From assembly GCA_027625145.1 (NCBI GenBank), contig JAQBXK010000002.1, forward strand, positions 62,001-126,000: a stretch of DNA of 64,000 nucleotides, in the 5' to 3' direction. The notes below the pieces were generated by a model, which saw nothing but the letters and a program-made list of their open reading frames with translations, ran no database searches and was not told the origin of the DNA. Source of the stretch: Pseudomonadota bacterium (GTDB taxonomy: Bacteria; Pseudomonadota; Alphaproteobacteria; Puniceispirillales; Marisalimonadaceae). Positions 28,777 to 39,465 of this stretch are shown here, piece by piece; the stretch's first letter is position 1; each line of letters begins with the position of its first letter. The position numbers and the translations under genes are program-made.

Positions 28777-30311
28777 TGGACATTCGCGCAGCAGAAATTT
28801 CAGCAATATTAAAAGACCAAATTTCTAATTTTGGATCAGAGGCAGAAATCACAGAGATAGGAAAAGTTTTATCAGTAGGTGATGGTATAGCTCGTGTTCA
28901 TGGCTTAGATGAAGTTAAAGCGGGAGAAATGGTTGAGTTCTCTGGTGGAATAGCTGGTATGGCTCTTAACCTAGAACGAGACAATGTTGGTGTTGTTATT
29001 TTTGGAAGCGATAAAACTATTAAAGAAGGCGATATAGTTAAGAGAACAGGTTCTATTGTTGATGTTCCTGTTGGTAAGGGTTTGCTTGGAAGAGTGGTTG
29101 ACGCTCTTGGGAACCCTATTGATGGTAAAGGCGCTCTAAAAAATGTAAAACGTACAAGGGTTGAAGCTAAGGCGCCAGGAATTATGCCTAGGCAATCAGT
29201 CCATGAACCAATGCAAACTGGTTTGAAAGCAATTGACTCTCTTATTCCTATTGGAAGAGGGCAGAGAGAGCTAATTATTGGTGATAGACAGACAGGTAAA
29301 ACAGCGATAGCAATTGATACTTTTTTAAATCAAAAAAGTACTAATGATAGCGCTGGAAAAGATGATGCAAAGAAACTTTTCTGTATATATGTAGCTGTTG
29401 GACAAAAAAGATCAACTGTAGCGCAGATAGTAAAAACCCTGGAAGAAAGAGGAGCTCTAGAATATTCTATTATAGTTGCTGCTACAGCATCAGATCCAGC
29501 TCCAATGCAATTTTTAGCTCCTTATGCGGCAGCAGCAATGGGTGAGTATTTTCGTGATAACGGTATGCACGCGGTTGTTGTTTACGATGATTTATCAAAA
29601 CAGGCTGTTGCCTACAGACAAATGTCACTATTATTAAGAAGACCTCCCGGAAGAGAAGCTTACCCAGGTGACGTTTTCTATCTTCATTCACGTTTGCTTG
29701 AAAGAGCCGCTAAAATGAATAAAGACAATGGATCTGGTTCGCTTACAGCTTTACCAATAATTGAGACACAAGGTGGAGACGTTTCAGCGTTTATTCCTAC
29801 AAATGTTATTTCTATTACTGATGGTCAAATTTTTCTTGAAACAGAATTATTTTATAAAGGTATCAGACCTGCGGTTAACGTTGGTTTATCAGTTTCAAGA
29901 GTTGGTTCTGCTGCTCAAATTAAAGCTATGAAACAAGTGGCAGGAACAATCAAGTTGGATTTGGCACAATACAGAGAAATGGCTGCTTTCGCTCAATTTG
30001 CTTCAGATATGGATGCTTCTACTAGACAGCTTTTATCAAGAGGTGAAAGGTTAACTGAGTTATTAAAGCAATCGCAGTATTCTCCTATGAAAGTTGAAGA
30101 ACAAGTAGCTGTTATCTTTGCTGGTGTAAAAGGGTATTTGGATAAAATTCCTACACAAAGTATAGGTGATTTTGAGAAGGCTTTACTTCAAAAATTAAAA
30201 GCCAAGGGTTCTTCAATACTTAAGGATATCAGTAAGGATAAATCGATATCAGATTCGACTGATAAAGCTCTAAGGGAAACATTAGATCAATTAGTAAAAA
30301 GCTACGCTTAA
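28776..30311 (+). CDS. atpA: ATP synthase F1 subunit alpha
   Basis: The 511-residue non-catalytic nucleotide-binding alpha subunit. Walker A is G-D-R-Q-T-G-K-T at 169-176. The signature [14 protein letters not shown] includes the arginine finger that contacts the beta catalytic site. Length and domain order (beta-barrel, nucleotide-binding domain, helical bundle) are normal. It starts within the atpH stop codon. The operon holds only F1 genes; the F0 genes must lie elsewhere, as is normal in Alphaproteobacteria. Confidence 0.98.
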   Translation: MDIRAAEISAILKDQISNFGSEAEITEIGKVLSVGDGIARVHGLDEVKAGEMVEFSGGIAGMALNLERDNVGVVIFGSDKTIKEGDIVKRTGSIVDVPVGKGLLGRVVDALGNPIDGKGALKNVKRTRVEAKAPGIMPRQSVHEPMQTGLKAIDSLIPIGRGQRELIIGDRQTGKTAIAIDTFLNQKSTNDSAGKDDAKKLFCIYVAVGQKRSTVAQIVKTLEERGALEYSIIVAATASDPAPMQFLAPYAAAAMGEYFRDNGMHAVVVYDDLSKQAVAYRQMSLLLRRPPGREAYPGDVFYLHSRLLERAAKMNKDNGSGSLTALPIIETQGGDVSAFIPTNVISITDGQIFLETELFYKGIRPAVNVGLSVSRVGSAAQIKAMKQVAGTIKLDLAQYREMAAFAQFASDMDASTRQLLSRGERLTELLKQSQYSPMKVEEQVAVIFAGVKGYLDKIPTQSIGDFEKALLQKLKAKGSSILKDISKDKSISDSTDKALRETLDQLVKSYA

Positions 30312-30342
30312 TATTTATAAAAATTAAATAGGATAGGTTAAT

Positions 30343-31215
30343 ATGCCTTCTTTGAAAGATCTAAAAAATAGAATTGGTTCTGTAAAGTCCACTCAAAAAA
30401 TCACTTCAGCAATGAAGATGGTTGCTGCAGCAAAGCTAAGAAAAGCTCAAGATCAAGCTATGGCATCTAGGCCTTATACCTCTTTAATGGATAATATTGT
30501 GTCTAAACTAGTGTCTAATTCTAGTGGTGGTTCTGTAGATCTGTTAACTGGGAAAGAAGATAATAAGACTCAATTATTAGTAGTTTTTTCTGCAGATAGA
30601 GGGCTTTGTGGAGGTTTCAATGGTTCTATAACTAGAGCTGTTCGTAAAGAAGTAAAGTTATTAACTGACAAAGGAATTAAAGTAAAGTTGTTGATGGTAG
30701 GAAAGAAATCAGCAGTCGCTTTAAATAGAGAATTTGGAGATCTTTATATTGAGAGAATAGAAGGTAAATCAGGAAAACCAAATTTTTCAGATGCAGAAAT
30801 ACTAGCAAGAAAAATTATTACATTATTTGAAAACAATGAATTTGGAAATTGTAGAGTAATATATAATAAATTTATTTCTGCAATTGCTCAAGAAGTAACG
30901 TATAGATCGCTTATACCCGTTGAAGTTAAAGAAGGTAAAACAGAAGAAAATGTTTCTAATTCTGTATTTGAGTTTGAACCAAGTGAAGAAGAAATACTAA
31001 ATGATTTGTTGCCGCGTAATTTAGCTACGCAATTGTTTAGTTCACAAATTGAAAGCACTGCTAGTGAATTGGCTGCTAGAATGACTGCAATGGATAACGC
31101 TACTAGAAATGCTGGAGAAATGATAGATAAGCTAACTTTGCAATATAATAGAACTAGACAGGCGGTTATTACGAGCGAGTTAATTGAGATTATATCAGGC
31201 GCAGAAGCTTTATAA
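30343..31215 (+). CDS. atpG: ATP synthase F1 subunit gamma
   Basis: The 290-residue gamma subunit, the rotating central shaft. The N-terminal coiled-coil helix starts P-S-L-K-D-L-K-N-R-I-G-S and includes I-T-S-A-M-K-M-V-A-A-A-K. The Rossmann-like domain has S-A-D-R-G-L-C-G-G-F-N near residue 84, and the C-terminal helix ends with N-R-T-R-Q-A-V-I-T-S-E-L-I-E-I, the family signature. It lies 31 bases after atpA with an AGG-type site and 36 bases before atpD. Nothing unusual is seen. Confidence 0.97.
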   Translation: MPSLKDLKNRIGSVKSTQKITSAMKMVAAAKLRKAQDQAMASRPYTSLMDNIVSKLVSNSSGGSVDLLTGKEDNKTQLLVVFSADRGLCGGFNGSITRAVRKEVKLLTDKGIKVKLLMVGKKSAVALNREFGDLYIERIEGKSGKPNFSDAEILARKIITLFENNEFGNCRVIYNKFISAIAQEVTYRSLIPVEVKEGKTEENVSNSVFEFEPSEEEILNDLLPRNLATQLFSSQIESTASELAARMTAMDNATRNAGEMIDKLTLQYNRTRQAVITSELIEIISGAEAL

Positions 31216-32688
<1,473 letters not shown>

Positions 32689-32719
32689 TTAATATGAATT
32701 TATTTCACAAGAGGTAAAA

Positions 32720-33118
32720 ATGGCAGAAACAACTAATTTGGAAATAGTAACTCCATCCAAGGTTATTGTTTCAGAACCAGCAGAGATGGTTGTCATTCCT
32801 GGTTCTGATGGATACATAGGTGCATTACCAAGGCACTCTCATTTAATGTCTACTCTTGATAGAGGTGTTATTGATATTTATAATGACAATAAAATTATAA
32901 CAAGAGTTATGATAGACGGTGGGATTGCTGAAATTAATGAAAACTCTGTTGTCATTTTAGCAGAAAGAGCTGAAAAGCTTGATAAATCTAGCAAACAAAT
33001 GCTTGAAGAGAGACTTATTCAATTTAAATCTGAAGAAAGTAACTCTGATAAAACTATTGCAGAATTAGCATCAAAAAATGCTTTATTTATTCAAGCTGTA
33101 ATAGAGCAAATAAATTAA
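32720..33118 (+). CDS. atpC: ATP synthase F1 subunit epsilon
   Basis: The 132-residue epsilon subunit, which binds gamma and modulates ATPase activity. The N-terminal beta-sandwich has the family's P-G-S-D-G-Y-I-G-A-L-P-R-H-S-H motif near residue 27 and a later D-G-G-I-A-E-I. The short helical C-terminal part is present (about 88-132). An AGAGG site precedes the ATG. It ends the operon and converges on an amidase gene with 16 bases between the stop codons. Confidence 0.95.
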   Translation: MAETTNLEIVTPSKVIVSEPAEMVVIPGSDGYIGALPRHSHLMSTLDRGVIDIYNDNKIITRVMIDGGIAEINENSVVILAERAEKLDKSSKQMLEERLIQFKSEESNSDKTIAELASKNALFIQAVIEQIN

Positions 33119-33134
33119 TTATAAATAAATATAT

Positions 33135-34421
33135 TTATGATTTTAGTATTGTTTCTACTATTGACCCTATTTCCAAAAGATTATGATCCATATTTGTTGC
33201 AGCGTTTAACATAATACCCATTGTGGTTTTGTTGTGTGAAAAAGGAAGTGATATACTGCAACCATTCATGAAATTTGCAAGTGTAGTATTTTTAAGTGAT
33301 ATCAAATTAGCCTCATCATAATATTCAGGGTCCTCGCATTTTTTAAGCAATGGTGGCTTTGCTGTTACAGTTGGAAGTAGTAAGAAATTATTTTCTAATT
33401 GCAGGTTAAACACTTTTATCATTTCTTGTCTTACTTTTAATAATAATTTGTATTCTACAGCTCTAACTTCATTAGCTCTATCCATTCTTTTAAATATATT
33501 GGGATCAATTAATTTAGATTTTTCCTTATAAGCATCAAAATACTCTGCTTGACATTCTACAGCTGCGAATTGCCATAATGGAATATTCTTGTAACTATCT
33601 AAGATAGGTAAATTCTTTTCAATTACATTAATGCCGCTATCAATTATTTTTTGTTTAGCTATATCAAATGATATTTGAATTTCTTTCTCAATATTATCAA
33701 ATCCAAAGTTACTAGGTATAATCATAGTAAAATTTTTATTGAGAACATTAATATTATTAAACTTAGGTTTACTAATCATCACATCGTAAACTAATTTACA
33801 AAGTGAGATGTTTTTTCCCATTATTCCTACACTGTCTAATGTATTAGATAGTGATAAAGAACCTTCTCTAGAAATTGTGTCTTGTGTAGGTTTGAAGCCT
33901 GTTATACCTGTAAAAGCAGCTGGTATTCGAGTTGATCCACCGGTGTCTGTTCCAATTGTTACGTCAGAGATATCAAGCGCAACCGAAACGGCTCCGCCAG
34001 ATGTTGATCCACCAGGAACGGATCCTTTATATATTGGATTTTCAGGTGTCCCATAATGGGGGTTAATACCAAGTCCTGAATAGGCAAGTTCAGTCATATT
34101 AGTATGACCAAGTAATAAAGCTCCTGCATTTCTTAATAAAGAAATACAATCAGCATCTTTTGTGGAAGGCAATGGATTTAAAAAAATTGATCCACCACGA
34201 GTTTTATACCCTTTAACATCAAATAAATCTTTAATAGAAATTATTAAACCTTTTAATGAACCATTATTTAATTCTTCAATAAAAGTTAGCTGGGATTTAA
34301 AGTCTTTATCAAAAAGTTCAGTAAATATATGTTTAAAATTATTAGGTTTACTCTCTATTAACTCTAAAATATTTTCTACTCTATTTACGAAATCGATATA
34401 ATTAAAACCTTGTTTATACAT
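33135..34421 (-). CDS. amidase signature family hydrolase
   Basis: A second amidase, 428 residues. The triad is Lys64 (I-S-I-K-D), Ser139 (P-G-G-S-T-S-G-G) and Ser163 (D-T-G-G-S-T-R), with the family's exact 75/24 spacing. It shares little beyond the core with the amidase at 19843 and is not next to gatB or gatC, so it is probably a stand-alone hydrolase of a small amide. The ATG has AAGG eight bases upstream. It is 17 bases downstream of rppH on the same strand and may be read from the same transcript. Confidence 0.88.
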   Translation of the reverse strand: MYKQGFNYIDFVNRVENILELIESKPNNFKHIFTELFDKDFKSQLTFIEELNNGSLKGLIISIKDLFDVKGYKTRGGSIFLNPLPSTKDADCISLLRNAGALLLGHTNMTELAYSGLGINPHYGTPENPIYKGSVPGGSTSGGAVSVALDISDVTIGTDTGGSTRIPAAFTGITGFKPTQDTISREGSLSLSNTLDSVGIMGKNISLCKLVYDVMISKPKFNNINVLNKNFTMIIPSNFGFDNIEKEIQISFDIAKQKIIDSGINVIEKNLPILDSYKNIPLWQFAAVECQAEYFDAYKEKSKLIDPNIFKRMDRANEVRAVEYKLLLKVRQEMIKVFNLQLENNFLLLPTVTAKPPLLKKCEDPEYYDEANLISLKNTTLANFMNGCSISLPFSHNKTTMGIMLNAATNMDHNLLEIGSIVETILKS

Positions 34422-34438
34422 TTCATTCGCCTTTGTTT

Positions 34439-34945
34439 CTATTTACTACTATTAAAATTATTTATAATTGGGATGAATGCTTTATTTATCATGGAATAAA
34501 TTTCTTGTTTAAAAGATATAGCTTTTAGGGGTAATTGCGATGGGTTTATCCACTCCCAGTTTTTAAATTCTGGATGGGAGGTATTGATATTTATCTCATT
34601 ATCAATGCCAGTGAATGAAAAAAGAAGCCATCTTTGGGTTTGTCCTCTAAATTTTCCCTTCCATAAAGCATTTGCAAGGGGTAAAGGAATATCATAATTT
34701 AACCATTCAGGATATTCACTAACAAATTCAACATTAACTATACTTGTTTCTTCTTTTAACTCACGAAAGCCAGCTTCAATAGGTGTTTCTCCTTCGTCTA
34801 TCCCACCTTGGGGCAATTGCCAGGCTTCAGCTTTATTATCAAGTCTTTGTCCGCAAAAGACCTGACCAATTTTATTAAAAACCATTAACCCTACACAAGA
34901 TCTATAAGGTCTTTTTAACAGCGGCATATTGTTAGACATATTCAT
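34439..34945 (-). CDS. rppH: RNA pyrophosphohydrolase (Nudix) RppH
   Basis: A 168-residue Nudix hydrolase that removes pyrophosphate from the 5' end of transcripts and starts mRNA decay. The N-terminal Y-R-S-C-V-G-L-M-V-F-N and W-Q-L-P-Q-G-G-I are typical of RppH. The Nudix box is G-G-I-D-E-G-E through R-E-L-K-E-E-T-S-I, with Ser where Gly is usual near the end. It lies 31 bases downstream of ctpA, a common pairing in Alphaproteobacteria. It has no signal peptide. Confidence 0.92.
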   Translation of the reverse strand: MNMSNNMPLLKRPYRSCVGLMVFNKIGQVFCGQRLDNKAEAWQLPQGGIDEGETPIEAGFRELKEETSIVNVEFVSEYPEWLNYDIPLPLANALWKGKFRGQTQRWLLFSFTGIDNEININTSHPEFKNWEWINPSQLPLKAISFKQEIYSMINKAFIPIINNFNSSK

Positions 34946-34976
34946 TATTTATCACTATTTATTTTTTTGAGTTTAA

Positions 34977-36308
34977 TTAGTTTTTGGAAATATTATTAAT
35001 TTTATTGTTAAATAGACTTATCCCTCTAATAAGGTCAATAGCTCTTGATACTTGGTTGTCTTGTATTAATTTTTCAGTGACCGTTAATTTAATCTTAGGT
35101 TCTGGATTTTCATCTTTTGACTTTGTAGTTTTATTATCTAATGAGCCTTTTAGGTTCTCTTCGCGCCTATTTTTCTTCTTATCTTTATTAGCTTCAGTGA
35201 TACCTGCCTCAACTATAATATCAGGTTGTATGCCTTTTGCCTGAATTGATATTCCACTAGGCGTATAGTACCTTGCTGTTGTTAGTCTCATAGCTCCGTT
35301 ACCAGCAAGTGGAATGATTGACTGAACTGATCCTTTACCAAAACTTCTTGTTCCAATAATAATAGCTCTGGAATGATCTTTTAAAGCTCCGGCTACAATC
35401 TCACTTGCAGAAGCTGATCCACTATTAATTAACACTATCAGCGGTTTGCCGTTGATTATATCACCTTTTTTAGCAAATACTCTTGATGCATCATCATTTT
35501 TGCGTCCTTTAGTTGATACAATCTCTCCTTGATTAAGAAAAGCATCTGATACAGAAATTGATTGATTAAGAAGACCGCCTGGATTGTTTCTAAGATCTAA
35601 GATTAAACCTAGAAAGTTATCGCCTATTTCTTTTTTTATTTTTTCAACAGCAGTTTTTAATCCTTCTGTAGTAGTTTCTGAAAAAGTAGTTAGGCGAACA
35701 TATCCAACATTATTTATAATATTGTGTTTAACTGACTTAATCTTAATAACATCCCTTTTTATTTCTAGTTCAAATGGTTCTTCTTCATTACGAACGACTG
35801 TAATTTTAATTGAACTTCCTATAGGCCCTCTTAGTTGGGACACAGCTTCATTTATTGATAGGCCTCTTAATGATTCACCGTTTACTGCTATAATTAGGTC
35901 ACCAGATTGCATTCCAGCTAAAGCTGCCGGTGTATCATCGATAGGTGATATCACTTTAACAAATCCACCTTCCATAGTGATTTCAATTCCTAGGCCCCCA
36001 AACGTTCCTTTTGTTTTAACTTGCATATCATCATATGATTCTGCATTTAAATATGAAGAATGAGGGTCAAGCGATTGAAGCATGCCAGATATAGCTGATT
36101 CAATTAATTCTTTGTCAGTGACTTCTTCTACGTATTGTTCTTGAACCCTTTGAAAAACATCTCCAAAAAGGTTAAGTTGTTTATATGTTTCTTGGCGGTT
36201 TGATTGTGCATTAAGAATGTTATTTGGAAAAAATCCTAATATTATTAGAAATGAAGAAAATATAATTAAAAATATAAATGTTTTATTTTTAAATAAATTA
36301 TGAATCAT
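34977..36308 (-). CDS. ctpA: carboxyl-terminal processing peptidase CtpA (S41A)
   Basis: A 443-residue S41 protease acting in the periplasm, anchored or exported by the hydrophobic segment at 10-27. A PDZ domain spans about 95-175 (G-L-G-I-E-I and D-L-I-I-A-V-N-G). The catalytic dyad is Ser300 in S-A-S-A-S-E and Lys325 in F-G-K-G-S-V-Q, 25 residues apart as in Tsp. The C-terminal tail after about 365 is charged and low-complexity. It lies between gpmI and rppH. The EnvC-like peptidase gene often found between gpmI and ctpA in Alphaproteobacteria is absent here. Confidence 0.95.
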   Translation of the reverse strand: MIHNLFKNKTFIFLIIFSSFLIILGFFPNNILNAQSNRQETYKQLNLFGDVFQRVQEQYVEEVTDKELIESAISGMLQSLDPHSSYLNAESYDDMQVKTKGTFGGLGIEITMEGGFVKVISPIDDTPAALAGMQSGDLIIAVNGESLRGLSINEAVSQLRGPIGSSIKITVVRNEEEPFELEIKRDVIKIKSVKHNIINNVGYVRLTTFSETTTEGLKTAVEKIKKEIGDNFLGLILDLRNNPGGLLNQSISVSDAFLNQGEIVSTKGRKNDDASRVFAKKGDIINGKPLIVLINSGSASASEIVAGALKDHSRAIIIGTRSFGKGSVQSIIPLAGNGAMRLTTARYYTPSGISIQAKGIQPDIIVEAGITEANKDKKKNRREENLKGSLDNKTTKSKDENPEPKIKLTVTEKLIQDNQVSRAIDLIRGISLFNNKINNISKN

Positions 36309-36415
36309 TTTTTAATTTCCTAAAAGTTGTAATAATCAAATTTTTATAATAATTAAATAATATAGAACAAAATTAATCTAGCAAGTTTTGATAAAAATTT
36401 ATAACAAACTATTTA

Positions 36416-37945
36416 TTAAAATAGCAATGATTTACCATTCATAGATACTGGCTTTTCTATCTTTAAAAGATCTAGAATAGTAGGCGCAATATCAGCTAAT
36501 TTACCATTGTTTAATTTTAAATTGTTATTTTTTGAAATTAAAATTAATGGAACTTTGTTACATGTATGGGCTGTGTGAGGTGTTTTGGTTTTCTCGTGTA
36601 TCATTACTTCACAATTTCCATGATCAGCAGTTAGTAACATTATGCCATTTGTTTGATCTAACGCTTTTTTTACATTACCTATTGCTTTGTCTATTGTTTC
36701 AACTGCAATAATAGCTGCATTAAGATTCCCAGTATGGCCTACCATATCTGGGTTTGCAAAATTGATTATAATTAAATCATAAATTTCAAGTTCAATAGCT
36801 TTAATTAATTCAGCTTCAACGTGATGAGCCGACATTTCTGGTTTTTGATCGTATGTTGATACTTTAGGAGAAGGTATCATTACTCTTGTTTCACCAGGAA
36901 AAACAGTTTCTTTACCACCATTAAAAAAAAATGTTACATGTGGATATTTTTCTGTTTCAGCTAATCTTAGCTGTTTTAGATTATTTTTAGATATAATTTC
37001 ACCCAACGTATCTTGAATTTTATTACTTGAAAAAATACTTTTCATATATGAAGAAAGTTTTTCAGAATATTCTGTCATGCCTAAAGAATTAGAAAAATAG
37101 GGAGTATTTGATCTTTTTTCAAACTCGTTAAAATCAGGATCTAGAAAAGAAGTTAAAAGCTCTCTAACTCTATCTGATCTGAAGTTAACCATGAGTAAAC
37201 TATCACCATTTTGAATACCAGAATAATCTCCTATAGCTGTAGGAGAAATAAATTCGTCTGTTTCACTGTTTTCATATGCTAATTTAATAGCTGAAGATAT
37301 ATTTTCTGACCTTCTGTCATGAGTACCATAGGTAATGAGATCAAAAGATTTTTTTATTCTATCCCACCTGTTATCTCTATCCATTGAAAAATATCTTCCA
37401 ATAAGGCTAACAATTTTTATTGACTTAGGTAAAGATTTTTCAAATTGTTTAATAATATCTCCAATTTGTAATGGAGAACTATCTCTTCCATCTGAGAAAA
37501 TATGGATTACTGTTTTAATGTTTTTTGCATCTAATAGTTTAGCAATAGAAATGATATGGTTCATATGAGAATGGACACCTCCATCACTGCATAATCCGAG
37601 TAAATGGACAGTGTTGTTTTGATTATGTATTTTAGTAAATTCATTAAAATTTTTATTTAATTTGATCTCATTATTTTTGAATGCTTGATTAATTCTTGGA
37701 AGAGTTTGCATTACAACTCTTCCTGAGCCTAAGTTCATATGTCCTACTTCAGAGTTTCCAACTTGACCAACTGGTAACCCTACATGTTCCCCGGATGCTT
37801 CAAGTGTAGAAAAAGGATATAATTTTGATAGGTTATCAACATTTGGTGTTTTTGCTTGAGCCACAGCATTATAATTTATATTTTTGTTTATTCCCCATCC
37901 ATCCATTATACACAATATTATTGGGGCTTTTTTCTTATTTTTCAT
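36416..37945 (-). CDS. gpmI: 2,3-bisphosphoglycerate-independent phosphoglycerate mutase
   Basis: A 509-residue Mn2+-dependent glycolytic enzyme interconverting 3- and 2-phosphoglycerate. The alkaline-phosphatase-like domain begins with C-I-M-D-G-W-G (Asp15) and the catalytic serine is Ser65 in V-G-N-S-E-V-G-H. The phosphotransferase insertion has S-D-G-G-V-H-S-H near 122 and S-D-G-R-D. Late metal ligands are in T-A-D-H-G-N and H-T-A-H-T. Length is normal. It lies in the order rlmH-gpmI-ctpA, and the gap to ctpA is about 107 bases. Confidence 0.96.
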   Translation of the reverse strand: MKNKKKAPIILCIMDGWGINKNINYNAVAQAKTPNVDNLSKLYPFSTLEASGEHVGLPVGQVGNSEVGHMNLGSGRVVMQTLPRINQAFKNNEIKLNKNFNEFTKIHNQNNTVHLLGLCSDGGVHSHMNHIISIAKLLDAKNIKTVIHIFSDGRDSSPLQIGDIIKQFEKSLPKSIKIVSLIGRYFSMDRDNRWDRIKKSFDLITYGTHDRRSENISSAIKLAYENSETDEFISPTAIGDYSGIQNGDSLLMVNFRSDRVRELLTSFLDPDFNEFEKRSNTPYFSNSLGMTEYSEKLSSYMKSIFSSNKIQDTLGEIISKNNLKQLRLAETEKYPHVTFFFNGGKETVFPGETRVMIPSPKVSTYDQKPEMSAHHVEAELIKAIELEIYDLIIINFANPDMVGHTGNLNAAIIAVETIDKAIGNVKKALDQTNGIMLLTADHGNCEVMIHEKTKTPHTAHTCNKVPLILISKNNNLKLNNGKLADIAPTILDLLKIEKPVSMNGKSLLF

Positions 37946-37971
37946 TTTAGATATTCCCTAATTATATACAT

Positions 37972-38022
37972 TTATTTATGATAAGGATGACCTCTTAAAA
38001 TAGTTTCAACTCTATAAATTTG
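37972..38022 (-). pseudogene. rlmH: detached C-terminal codons of rlmH
   Basis: Directly after the rlmH stop codon (38023-38025) the same frame continues for 16 codons, Q-I-Y-R-V-E-T-I-L-R-G-H-P-Y-H-K, and ends at TAA 37972-37974. This is the conserved RlmH C-terminus (EQ-x-YRA...G-x-PYHR). The stop replaces an expected Glu codon; a single G-to-T change in GAA would produce it. Whether these codons are ever translated is unknown. Confidence 0.8.
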
Positions 38023-38421
38023 TTAAGCGAGCATTATCTTAACCATTTGGTGAGGCCATGTTTGACGTCCAAAAGCAATCATTTTATCAGCAGTTTTTTT
38101 TATTTGAACGCCATTTCCGTATGGACCTCCAATTGCAAAATTTATAGCTGATATACTACTTTCTTTCCAATCCAATACTAATTTAGCGAGCTCCTTACTT
38201 GATAAATTTTCTCCTTGTTCATCAAGTAATATTAATTTAGCATTTAACGGTGTTGATTTTATTAATTTAGTGCCTTCTTCTATTATTTTTAATTTAACGT
38301 TATTTGTTTTTGCTTCATATTGGTTTAATTCAACATTATTTAATCTTTTTAAATATTTTTGAGTAATTTTTTCTTCATCAGATTTTGAAGATTTGCCTAT
38401 ATATGAAATAATGTATTTCAT
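38023..38421 (-). CDS. rlmH: 23S rRNA (pseudouridine1915-N3)-methyltransferase RlmH, truncated by an in-frame stop
   Basis: RlmH is a small SPOUT methyltransferase that methylates pseudouridine 1915 in helix 69 of 23S rRNA. The 132 residues contain the family's L-L-D-E-Q-G near residue 67, the SAM-binding F-A-I-G-G-P-Y-G near 96 and L-P-H-like W-P-H-Q-M near 122. It ends at M-L-A, where relatives continue with E-Q-x-Y-R-A and a final P-Y-H-R needed for the trefoil-knot active site. That tail follows in frame after the TAA. So this is a nonsense variant, a readthrough case or a sequence error. It is three bases downstream of rsfS, with gpmI next. Confidence 0.88.
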   Translation of the reverse strand: MKYIISYIGKSSKSDEEKITQKYLKRLNNVELNQYEAKTNNVKLKIIEEGTKLIKSTPLNAKLILLDEQGENLSSKELAKLVLDWKESSISAINFAIGGPYGNGVQIKKTADKMIAFGRQTWPHQMVKIMLA

Positions 38422-38424
38422 TAT

Positions 38425-38799
38425 TTATTTTTCATTTGAAGCAATAAGCTCATCTTTTTCATTCTTAAGCCACATTTTTTCTAGGCTATAAAAATCTCTT
38501 ACCTCAGGGCGGAATATATGGATTAAAATATCACTTGCATCAATCAGAACCCAATCGCCATTTGACATACCCTCAGGAGACGGAACACGAATACCAATAT
38601 CTTTAAATTTTTTTATTAAATTATTTCCCATTGAGGCAACTTGTCTTGTTGAATTTCCACTGGCAACTATCATAAAATCGGCAATACTACTTCTTCCAAT
38701 AAGATTGATACTTATAACATCAATCGCTTTATCGTCTTCCAAAGATTCTAAAGCTAATTTTAATAACTGTTTAGAAGAATTGGATTTATTGTTTTTCAT
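38425..38799 (-). CDS. rsfS: ribosome silencing factor RsfS
   Basis: A 124-residue RsfS/Iojap-family protein that binds ribosomal protein L14 and blocks subunit joining during slow growth. Family features are D-F-M-I-V-A-S-G-N-S-T-R-Q-V near residue 40, G-D-W-V-L-I-D near 82 and a following I-H-I-F-R-P-E-V-R-D-F-Y. It lies between nadD (six bases upstream) and rlmH (three bases downstream), the standard arrangement. Confidence 0.95.
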   Translation of the reverse strand: MKNNKSNSSKQLLKLALESLEDDKAIDVISINLIGRSSIADFMIVASGNSTRQVASMGNNLIKKFKDIGIRVPSPEGMSNGDWVLIDASDILIHIFRPEVRDFYSLEKMWLKNEKDELIASNEK

Positions 38800-38805
38800 G
38801 TTTTT

Positions 38806-39465
38806 TTAACCTTTTTGATTTTTAGACTTTAAATATCTTATTTCTGTAGATGAAATAGACACTAATTTTTTTTTGATAAAAACCCAAGAAGGATTTTTAT
38901 TCAAATATAGTAGTTTGCTTTTAGATGGTTTTATTTTTTTTCCAAGCAAGAATGTTTCTTTACTATTCATTACAGAATAAGAATAACCGGGTCTCTCAAT
39001 TACTGCAACAGGCATTTTTTTTGAAATTTGTGATGGTTTAATCCATTTGCCAAAACTTTTTAGTATATCACTTCCCATTAACCAAATAAATTTTACTTTT
39101 GTTGACTTTTTTGTTAAAAAATTAACTGTCTCATAAGAAATAAAAAGATTATTTTTTTTTTCTAAATCTATTACTTTTATGAAGTTATTTTTTTTTGTTA
39201 AAGATCTTGCTTGATTTAATCTTTTACTAAAATCTTCCATATCTATGCTGAGTTTAAGCCTGTTTTGAGGAGCAACAAGCCACCAAACTTCATCCAATCT
39301 GAGTGTCCTTTTAGCTATTTCACTAATATGTACATGGCCTAAATGAGCAGGGTTAAAAGATCCGCCTAATATTCCAATTTTTCTTTTTCTTGAGTAAGAA
39401 AAGCATGTTGCTATATTATTTTTAAAATCTTTAGTTTCAATATGATTTTCACCGTTGTTAATCAC
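38806..39465 (-). CDS. nadD: nicotinate-nucleotide adenylyltransferase NadD
   Basis: A 219-residue nucleotidyltransferase that makes nicotinate adenine dinucleotide in NAD synthesis. The G-G-S-F-N-P-A-H-L-G-H motif at 34-44 contains the HxGH signature (His41, His44), and I-S-S-T-E-I-R near residue 207 is the second nucleotide-binding motif. The N-terminal 25 residues before the core are longer than usual and may be a start-site artefact. Its start overlaps the end of proA by eight bases, so it is probably coupled to it. Confidence 0.93.
   Translation of the reverse strand: MINNGENHIETKDFKNNIATCFSYSRKRKIGILGGSFNPAHLGHVHISEIAKRTLRLDEVWWLVAPQNRLKLSIDMEDFSKRLNQARSLTKKNNFIKVIDLEKKNNLFISYETVNFLTKKSTKVKFIWLMGSDILKSFGKWIKPSQISKKMPVAVIERPGYSYSVMNSKETFLLGKKIKPSKSKLLYLNKNPSWVFIKKKLVSISSTEIRYLKSKNQKG

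Noticed and set aside
35584-36063. 159-codon plus-strand frame inside ctpA
   Set aside because: It is antisense to a well-supported S41 protease gene and shows no family features.
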